Source of the DNA: Nemertoderma westbladi
Taxonomy: Eukaryota > Xenacoelomorpha > Nemertodermatida > Nemertodermatidae
Length of the DNA stretch: 55,573 bases
Assembly: GCA_032718475.1 (NCBI GenBank)
Contig: JAUCBJ010004679.1
Coordinates: forward strand, 1 to 55,573
Reading direction: 5' to 3'
Of the stretch, positions 48,142 through 55,573 are shown piece by piece. Below the pieces are notes generated by a model. The model worked only from the letters and a program-made list of their open reading frames with translations. It made no database searches and was not told the origin of the DNA. Positions within the stretch are counted from its first letter, which is position 1; every line of letters begins with the position of its first letter. The translations under genes and the position numbers were made by a program.

Positions 48142-49396
48142 TTGTGTATCGAACATTAATTACCATATATATATTGTACGAAGTGTTTACATGCAGTACA
48201 TAAAGACATAAAAACCTTTTTACCTTAAAATACCTTTTTTGTTAAAGACGGCCAAGTACGGTAGGGTTGAGCACAGTGGCAGCAAATCATGGTATTGGCA
48301 GATGTGAGGCCATGATGAGGTTAATTGCGGCATACTGTACAAGGTATCTGGTAGTATTTCCAGGTATACCTTTTACTTGAGCCGCTGCACTAGCTGAATG
48401 GTTAGAGCATCAGATTTCCAACAAAATAATTTATAAATAAAAATATAAATAAAATAAATTATAATAATAAAAAGACATGGGGCACTCAAAATATTGTTTC
48501 CCTATGAAACCAACAACTTTACACAATGCGAGGACTGCGCCTTGAAATATTTCTCTAAGACGTCATACTGTACAAATATATAATTATTATAATTACGCCT
48601 ATTGCATTATTGGTGGTAACTGGTAGGCCTACCAGTACAATAGGGTGGACTACAGTACAAAGTTTAGTCGGGATATAAACTCCCATTGAGGATCTACTGT
48701 AATGTCCCCCGTGATATAAAGTTCGGAGGGAGACCCTAAATATCGGTCAGTTGGGCCACTTATTTTATCATACTTATTTTACAGTTTTCTAGGAGATGAT
48801 ACCATTTCTCAATCTTTTGGTGCTCTTTTCCAAATTGGCCAATTAGCCAAATTGGGATATAATTTGGTATACTGTAGGACTACAGTTCCCAATTTCAACC
48901 AGTGTCAACTTTTCGGTCTGTTTATGAGATTCAGCCATATATTTGTTATGATATACTGTACACAATTTTCTTGGTGGTTGGTTGGCTTTTCCTCCTATTG
49001 AGCAGGATTATTGAATGCCATGCCTGGGCTGATTGACTGATTGATTGCTATCATCGACATTATTAATGGCATAATTGATAGGCTCCTTCAGATTATCAGA
49101 GTACTGCCTGTTAAGGAACCTAGATGCAGCCTTCCTGCATCCTTGGCTGTCCCTGTCCTCGTTGCCCGCGCCGGTGAGACTCATTATGCGCCTTAGAGGG
49201 CTCATTTCGGGACCACTGAATTCTGTGGTCAGTCCAGGGGCCTTTTCTCCTATGTCGAGGGTAGATACTGTTGTAACTGTAAGAATTGCTCCTGGGGTTC
49301 TGAAATTAGAATTTAGGTGTGTACTGATTGGTTAATGTAGAGTAAGACGTAATGTGTTCGTTTAGTCAAGTACTGTAGTTATTTTGTGTGTGTGGG
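48142..49396. other. non-coding stretch with a tRNA-like scrap
   Basis: No gene. GCCGCTGCACTAGCTGAATGGTTAGAGCATCAGATTTCCA at 48381-48420 resembles the 5' half of a tRNA (D-arm TAGCTGAATGGTTAGAGC). The 3' half is replaced by A/T-rich sequence, so it is at most a tRNA-derived repeat end. Confidence 0.5.
48381..48423 (+). repeat. tRNA 5'-half-like fragment (SINE-type head)
   Basis: TAGCTGAATGGTTAGAGCA fits an internal promoter A box and D-arm. No B box (GGTTCGANTCC) follows within 100 bp, and no acceptor partner can be formed, so it is not a working tRNA gene. Confidence 0.4.
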
Positions 49397-50690
49397 ACTA
49401 CTATTAGGATTGGCATGCTGCATTGCAGCTGCATTTTTAAGAATGCTGTGCCGGCATGTCGACAAAATTGCGCCGCCACAACTCCCTATCACCCATGACA
49501 TTTGCTAGATGATCTCCATCGTTAAGGCCAGTGTCCTTTAAGATACGTCTCAAGGAAGTCATGAGCTGTCCACCATGCTTATTCACTCCATGAGGCTGCC
49601 AAAGCACAAGATTATGCACTGGCTAGTCCTCATGGCGAAAACAATGACCTGCAAAGCAGAGGCGACTTTGTTCTATGTCAAGCTTGGGGGAACCAATGAG
49701 ACACCTCCAATGTTATATAGTGTCTGGTTGGAGATGTGTGCATTGTACTTGACACAATGAACCCGGCGTAGCATTCTTGTGAATGTGCCATTCCGAGATT
49801 TGGTGTCCTCAGCAGTTAGAGCCCAGACAGATCAGATCACAACAACAGATCAGCAGGCCAGACTCGATGTATCGGTATCGGGGTTTTGGGGTAGTCGCTA
49901 TCAGAAAACTTTTATCGATGTTTCCGTATTTAACCCGCTGGCAGAAACCAATGCAGCAATGAATTTAGAGGAAGCCCATCAATAAATACCACGAGCGACG
50001 GAAGCAGCTAAAATATGAGGAGCGTATCCATGAAGTCGAGTTCTCACCTTTTACACCCGTCATATTCTCTGCATTTGGAGGGATGGCGCCGACAACACAG
50101 CAGTTCGTGAAGCGGTTGTCCCTAAAGATTGCGGACAAACGTGGCATCAGCTACCCGGAATGTGTGTCATGGATGTGGAGGCATCTCAGTTTCTCTCTTC
50201 TGAGATCTTCTCTAATGTGCCTTCGTGGGTCCCGCTCCTCAAGCAGACGTCCGGTTCACAACGAAATTGCGGAGACATCCATCATGCTGTCAAATGTTGA
50301 CACAGCAACCGCAATTCCGGTTCAATCGTAAACAGGGGGCAGCTTGATTCAAACAGTACTGCAGTAGGCCAAACTGTACTAAGTACGGTACTGTTGGTGT
50401 TGCTTGGTGACGGGTGGTGACGTAGGCTACGTTAGGCTACGTAGTTACAATGTTAATGGATTATTTTCGTTATTAAAAAAATGAAAAATAAATAAAAAGT
50501 TAGAGCCCAGCATGGACTCCCATTGAGGAGTACTGGAACTACTGCTGCTCTAAATAATCAGACCTTAAGTTTCCGATTAATTCTCGGTGACTTCCAAATC
50601 CTGGAAAGCCTATTCAAGGCTGCCCATGCCTTTCCCTTACGTATTCGAAGGTCCTCACTTACTAACTTACTCAAACTAAACAATGGCGCC
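49397..50690 (-). pseudogene. LINE family 2, copy 2, split by a second LINE
   Basis: Minus-strand sequence matching 32741-33275: right part about 50690-50511 (VSEDLRIRKGKAWAALNR, LSRIWKS), left part 49826-49397 (SLRRILKDTGLNDGDH and stop at 49437). The two parts are separated by the insertion at 49827-50498. Frameshifts are present near 49680. It reaches further 5' than copy 1. The tail on the left is GACTACTATTAGG-like. Confidence 0.85.
49815..50510 (+). mobile_element. REL-type LINE 3' end, 12-bp target duplication
   Basis: GTTAGAGCCCAG at 49815-49826 recurs at 50499-50510. The 672-bp insert encodes ARLDVSVSGFWGSRYQKTFIDV and then, one frame on from about 49980, FTPVIFSAFGGMAPTTQQFV, WMWRHLSFSLLRSSLMC, ending at the stop 50329-50331. 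This is the C-terminal part of the same broad class as 44985-46442 (LD...FDV acidic motif). An A-rich tail AAAAAAATGAAAAATAAATA precedes the right duplication. Confidence 0.85.
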
Positions 50691-52002
50691 ACAGTTTGAG
50701 TTAGGCTGTCCTACAACAGTGCCATACTCTGCATTACTGTACCTGTATGGAATGGATAATTACTCTGCTTGAGTGAGACACCACATGGGGCCTCTGTCTG
50801 CTGCTTGGGATCTTGATTTATTAGGTTGAGTTGCATAATCTGGACAGGCCGGCTTGTAGTGTGTATCATAAAAGACATGTCAATCACGCCGTTCTTTTGA
50901 GTAGGCTTTATTAAAATATGTTATGTGAAGAGCAGAGTTTTATATAAGGGATTGGGCTATTAAATCACAGCTCGCTGCATGAATGCTACAGTAGTGGGGG
51001 GTTACGCGAGTTTGGGTTTGAGTTTGAGTAACCCAGACATGTTTGAGTTAGTAAGAGTGAGGTAAGAGAAAAGGTACCCAGTTTGAGTAACGGTATCTAG
51101 AATGAGATAGGGACTGTATCCCCACTCTTGTATATGGGAAAAATTGTTGCTTGTTTTCGGATATTTGAAAAGTAGTACTAACCAGTTCTTGTGTTTATAA
51201 AATTTGTGATTTGTGGGACATGGCCATACAATGCAATTTACAGTGATAGAGCAACAGGATAGTTATCTTTTAGTTGAGCAATTATTTCTTAAGTTTAAGA
51301 TGTTATATTTTTTTCGGTTTCGGACGTTTGGGAAAGGAAAAATGGGAGTTTAGGAAACTAGAATGGTGATTGGACGTAGTTCTTTTGTCAAATGGGTAAT
51401 GGGTCAGTGTGTTCTTGTAGTAGTTTTAAGTTTTTGGTGTATAAAGTGGTTTTGTCTTACAAAGTTTATACTGTAGTTTGCCAAGTGTTCATCGTATTAT
51501 TTTGGTGTTTTTTGATAGAGCCAAGTATGACTTTGTTGTCAGTCTTAGTATATTTGAAAGTTTGTTGCGGTATTTTTGTAGTAATATAATTTTCTGGAGT
51601 AATTTGTGTTTCTTACCTAAGGAGGCATATTATATATTTTTTATTTATTGAATTAATAAATTAAACATGGTTTTCAGTCATCCATTTATTTTTTGGTGTT
51701 TCCTTTTTTTATAGTTATTTTTTTGGAACATTGGTTATTTCTTTCTTTTCAATCTGATGAAACTTTGCAGATTTAAACTAAACCATACTTTAGCTGTGTC
51801 AATCGAAGGAGGCTAATCCGTCTGCAGTTCCCTACTCTACCGCCAGGGGAATAAATGTCTGAAAGTTTAAATCCTTGACCCATTCCCTTATTTTTGATCT
51901 GTTCCAGCTCCTGAGATGTGCTAGAACACATCCTGTGTCTTTGTGGGGTCGATAATTGGTCTGAGGTTCTCCTCTCTTCTGCTAGAGCGCAAAATTATGG
52001 GA
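50691..52002. other. non-coding stretch, no supported gene
   Basis: AT-rich. GTTTGAGTTTGAGTAACCC-like simple sequence occurs at 51008-51110. A 65-codon frame at 51392-51589 is hydrophobic (YKVVLSYKVYTVVCQVFIVL) but has no start context or family match. Confidence 0.55.
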
Positions 52003-52016
52003 TAGTAAAGTCATAT

Positions 52017-52187
52017 TAGTCAACTAAAGGCTCTCCCCAAGAAAGGAGACCTCGGCATACCAACAAACTATCGTGGGATCTGTCTGCTTGTGGTAGCTGC
52101 CAAAATATACAATAAAATGATTCTATATAGGATTAGGCCTCACATAGAGAAACTACTGCGTAAGAGCCAAAACGGATTTCGACCAAG
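52017..52187 (+). pseudogene. LINE family 1, copy 2 RT, 5' portion
   Basis: Encodes LPKKGDLGIPTNYRGICLL and KMILYRIRPHIEKLLRKSQN, RT fingers region. The reading continues at 54133. Confidence 0.85.
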
Positions 52188-54132
52188 TACAATCGGGGTC
52201 TCAAAGTGCATCTGTTCTTTGAGATTTTCTAAGTTTTTCTAAAAGTGTCTAAAAGTCATTACATTACTCCCAACGGCCGCTTTGAATTCTTGTAGACACT
52301 TTTAGTTGGGAATCTCAAAGTGATTTCCTGCTTTTAGGCACTTTGAATTCTTTGAGAAATGTCACTTTGAGGTAGTTTGCGGCACTTTTAATTCTTTGAG
52401 AAAATAAACTCCGAGGTATTCCTGATTGACAGCTCGTGGTAAGTTAACTGAGAGGCAGAGGCATTCTCGGGGAACAATATTATGCGGGCAACAAAGTGAT
52501 ACTTGTGTGCTGGCCAGTTGTTGCATAGAAGCTATATTCCCATTAATTTATCAAATTGAGGTTCCTGAGGTCATTACGGGATGGGTTTTCGGTCGCAAGT
52601 ACAAATTGAATTTAGGGCACCCTAAAGTCTTTCTAAAAAACATTCATTCAAATAATACATGAAACATAATTAGTGAAACAAGATAAATGCTTGACAAGAT
52701 TGATTATTTTAATAACATAATACAATATCAGATTAACAATTAATATAAGAGAAACTGCACTGTAGTATCTCTGTGTATATGCAGTTTCATTATAATGACC
52801 TAAAGAAGCCCTGTTGGGAGAAAGCTTGTAATAACATTTGTTATTCATTTCATTAGTCACCTCAGGTCAAACCGTACTACCTTAACTGTTTAATTAATAT
52901 GATAACTATGTTGACGAGAGCGCGAGAATTCCTTCTTAAAAACTAAGAAAGGCTTTCGACTTTCAAGTACGATAGAACGGCTACAATCTTGTATTGTTTT
53001 AGCTTAATAGAGATATTAAAATATACCCTGCCGCTGCCGCTGGCGTTTATATTTGAGCATATTTTAAATGTTTGCCTCATATTCAATTGATGTGTACCGC
53101 CTTCTGGCAAAGCGGCACCCAGTTTAAAGTATCAATCACAGCTAGTGAGTAGCGACAGGTGCAGAGTCGGAAAGAACTGTCACATGCTTTGCTTGGCTTG
53201 TGGTACCATTTGATTACATAATAGATTTTGGCAGACTGGGCGGTCGCTCTGGCCATATGCATTGCGCACCAACAATGCCTAAAACATCTATGGGAACAGC
53301 CAATTAGTGCGCTTGAATCATTTATCTTTATTCCTGCCTCTATCGTTATTCTTTACTTTGTATAACACAATTTACAGTGCGGCAAAGTATGGCTGGTTGA
53401 CCATTGAAATGCATTGGTAAAGGTATTCGGCGTTCACGTGGGCTAAACAAATTTAAACAGTACAGTTTTGGCACTATACATTAATATAGATAGGGCAACA
53501 GACAAACTGTCTAAGACACAAATACCAACACAATCTGATAGCCCGCAATTATGGCGTCTCTAAAGAGTCCAAATATAAATTAATAAAATCCTCTATGAAA
53601 CAATAAAAATACCTACAAAAAATACTGCTGTATTAAATATTAGTTACTGCAGTAACATATAATAATTACTGCAGTAACAAATATTTATTACTGCAATAAT
53701 AAATATTAATAAATAATTTAATAACAATTTATACTGCAGTAATCAATATTAATAAATAATTGAATAAAAATTTATACTGCAGTTACAAATTATTTGTTAC
53801 TGCAGAAAAAGACAATTTTTTATTACTGCAGTAAGTTTAATTCTTACTTTCAGTAACAAATATTTATTACTGCAGTATTTTTTGGAGGCATCTTTATTGT
53901 TTCATAGAGGTTTTTATTACTTATATTTTACCCTATAGTCAAAGTCAATATACCCCATACCATAGACAGCTTCAGGCAGGACTGTATGAAATGACTGACA
54001 GTACTACTTTGAAATCTTTGAAATCTTTGAGGACACTTTGTCATTTTCTTGGACCACTTTTAGAAATTTGAGACACTTTTAGTTCTTTGAGAAAATCTCA
54101 AAGAACAGATGCACTTTGAGACCCCGACTGTA
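52188..54132. mobile_element. 1.94-kb Tc1/mariner-type non-autonomous element
   Basis: TA at 52188-52189 and 54131-54132 flank 52190-54130. The terminal inverted repeats are 41 bp (52190-52230 and 54090-54130), starting CAATCGGGGTCTCAAAG and, inverted, CAGTCGGGGTCTCAAAG, one mismatch. TA duplication with CAGT/CAAT ends points to Tc1/mariner/pogo. No transposase: the longest frames (52426-52662, 52648-52860) show no DDE motif. Subterminal CTTTGAGAAAATCTC-like repeats are present on both sides. Confidence 0.88.
53567..53935. repeat. inverted-repeat element nested inside the Tc1/mariner-type element
   Basis: CCTCTATGAAACAATAAA and AATACTG on the left (53590-53628) are inverted at 53875-53915. 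The arms are about 55-60 bp with a few mismatches. The middle is a run of TTACTGCAGTAA palindromes in TATTTATTA-rich DNA. It resembles a MITE; no clear target duplication. Confidence 0.75.
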
Positions 54133-55282
54133 GATCAACAATAGCTCAGATACTTGCACTACGGAGACTGATTGAAGGAATTAAGTCAAAGAATCTCCCC
54201 GCTGTCATGACTTTTGTGGACTTCAAGAAGGCATTCGACTCCATCCATAGAGGTAAAATGCTTGAAATCCTAAGAGCTTATGGAATACCAGAAGTAATTG
54301 TTGCGGGCATTGGATTGTTATATTGTGACCCAGAAGCGCAGGTACTCTCACCAGATGGTGAAACTGACTTTTTCTCAATCCTGGCTGGCGTACTGTAAGG
54401 TGACACATTAGCACCATTACTATTTGTAATTGTGCTGGATTACTCAATGAGGACGGCCACAAAGGGTGAAGATCTGGGATTCACACTTCAAGAACGCATA
54501 AGTAGTAGATATCCGGCAACTACAGTCACAGACACCGACTTTGCGGATGACATCGCCCTGCTCTCTAATACGCTAGCAGATGCACAGCTTCTACTAAATA
54601 AAGTGGAGAGGGCTGCTAAGGAGGTTGGATTGCATATAAATGCTACAAAGACCGAATTCATGACCTTTAATGTTGATGGAAACTTGACAACCATTGATAA
54701 TAATCAACTAAGGAAGGTCGATGACTTCCAGTACCTTGGATCATGGATAGAGAGTAGCAAAAAGGACATAGAAGTTAGGAAAGCAAAGGCTTGGGTAGCT
54801 CTATCAAAAATGGATACCATCTGGAAATCAGATCTCTCCAGGCACCTGAGCACTAAGTTCTTTCGAGCCACAGTGGAAAGCGTATTTTTATACGGGGGTG
54901 AGACCTGGACACTGACTAAATCACTTGAACAACGAATTTATGGTTGCTACACAAGACGACTACTAAGGGCAGCCCTAAACATCAGCTGGAGACAACACAT
55001 GACAAACGCCGAGCTTTATGGTACAATACCACCTGTATCAACCACCCGCCGTGAACGCAGATTAAGATTCAGTGGGCACTGCTGGCGAAGTAAAGACGAG
55101 GTCATACCAGATCTACTTCTCTGGCAACCAACTCATGGAAAGCGTAGTCGTGGACAACCGGCCATAACATATATAGAAATTGCATACATAGAAAATAACA
55201 TAACGAAATTGCGACAACTATGGAGAATCGGGAAGCCTGGAAGGATCTCATTTCCACTGTCCGAGTTCGCTCGACCTAGTAG
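54133..55282 (+). pseudogene. LINE family 1, copy 2 RT, main portion
   Basis: FVDFKKAFDSIHRGKML (54207), LAGVL then TAA at 54396-54398 where QGDT.AP would continue, then TDTDFADDIALLSN (FADD catalytic box, about 54532) and VGLHINATKTEFMTF and RKVDDFQYLGSWIE. The C-terminus has FLYGGETWTLTKSLEQ, RRERRLRFSGHCWRS and THGKRSRGQPAITYI. The frame is open at 54432-55310 except that a small indel near 55180 changes the end. It keeps the 129 bp lost from copy 1. Confidence 0.88.
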
Positions 55283-55296
55283 TAGTAAAGTCATAT

Positions 55297-55573
55297 CTGA
55301 ACCTATCTGAACCCAATCTGAACCCAATCTGGACCCAATCTCGAGAATTATACCAAATCTGAATCGGAAATAGAAAGAGGGGTGAAAATTTTAAATTTTT
55401 GCATTAACAATTTTGAAATTTGAAAAAATATTACATACAGTATCCCTTTTCATATTTAAATTCGCGGGCAGCCGCAGCACTACTGCTATATTGGGGACTG
55501 CAGTTACTGCAGTGTAGTGCTGTTTCAGTCGTTCAGTCGTTAACATTATAGCTCACCTCTACCGATGGGCGGT
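55297..55573. repeat. short CTGAACCCAAT repeat and non-coding end of window
   Basis: Units of about 12 bp (CTGAACCTAT, CTGAACCCAAT x2, CTGGACCCAAT) at 55297-55341 lie just after the LINE target duplication. The rest has no ORF of note. Confidence 0.65.

Larger units (their letters stand above)
52003..55296 (+). mobile_element. LINE family 1, copy 2, with 14-bp target duplication
   Basis: TAGTAAAGTCATAT at 52003-52016 recurs at 55283-55296. The LINE (52017-55282) is 5'-truncated, has a (TAG)n tail, and is interrupted by a Tc1/mariner-type element at 52188-54132. Without it the LINE is 1.32 kb. Copy 1 at 8421-9915 gives the uninterrupted sequence at that point (AAGTCGATCAACAAT). Confidence 0.93.

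Noticed and set aside
48381-48423. Functional tRNA gene
   Set aside because: No T-arm, B box or acceptor pairing.
51392-51589. Small membrane protein
   Set aside because: Hydrophobic by T-rich composition; no start context, homology or neighbours to support it.

Overview
The window looks like a repeat-packed piece of a metazoan, probably marine invertebrate, nuclear genome. It is AT-rich overall. The only host gene I can support is part of a class A (rhodopsin-like) G-protein-coupled receptor at 3750-5396, on two exons joined across a GT-AG intron. Almost everything else is transposable elements, their remains and tandem repeats. I cannot name the species.

Layout. 1-7300: a 142-bp tandem duplication, non-coding DNA, the receptor exons, a 56-bp minisatellite and palindromic TTCCCAAATGGGAA motifs. 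7305-8367: a 52-bp satellite array. 8421-9915: LINE family 1, copy 1 (minus strand). 9916-22027: BEL/Pao retroelement A1 with gag, protease, reverse transcriptase (RT), RNase H and integrase. After pol come an exonuclease-like ORF and a triple zinc-knuckle ORF, then a hairpin-rich LTR end. 22213-29004: an old LINE split at TTAA by a piggyBac-like element (22477-28921), which itself carries a young Ty3/Gypsy-like element C (23964-28871). 29250-31960: broken Gypsy element D, ending in a 49-bp tandem array. 32480-44974: second BEL/Pao copy A2. Its 5' LTR carries a LINE family 2 insertion, and its 3' LTR is split by BEL/Pao element B (36738-43418), which carries a CR1-like LINE end. 44985-46442: minus-strand LINE end with a restriction-like-endonuclease (REL) type C-terminus. 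46443-49396: no gene, two small repeat fragments. 49397-50690: LINE family 2, copy 2, split by another REL-type LINE end. 52003-55296: LINE family 1, copy 2, split at TA by a 1.94-kb Tc1/mariner-type non-autonomous element, which contains a further inverted-repeat element.

The nesting gives relative ages. Youngest by LTR identity are C (3 differences in 269 bp) and B (one substitution and a 2-bp indel in about 267 bp). The least familiar item is the module at 18206-20665: a DEDD-type 3'-5' exonuclease-like protein, a charged linker and a three-CCHC-knuckle protein, downstream of BEL/Pao integrase where an env-like gene might be expected. A second unusual signal is a set of hairpins in the A-family LTR whose sequence differs between A1 and A2 by paired, compensatory changes. 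Long G tracts also recur inside A-family gag and LTRs, and one tract-length difference (20 versus 24 G) coincides with a gag reading-frame change.
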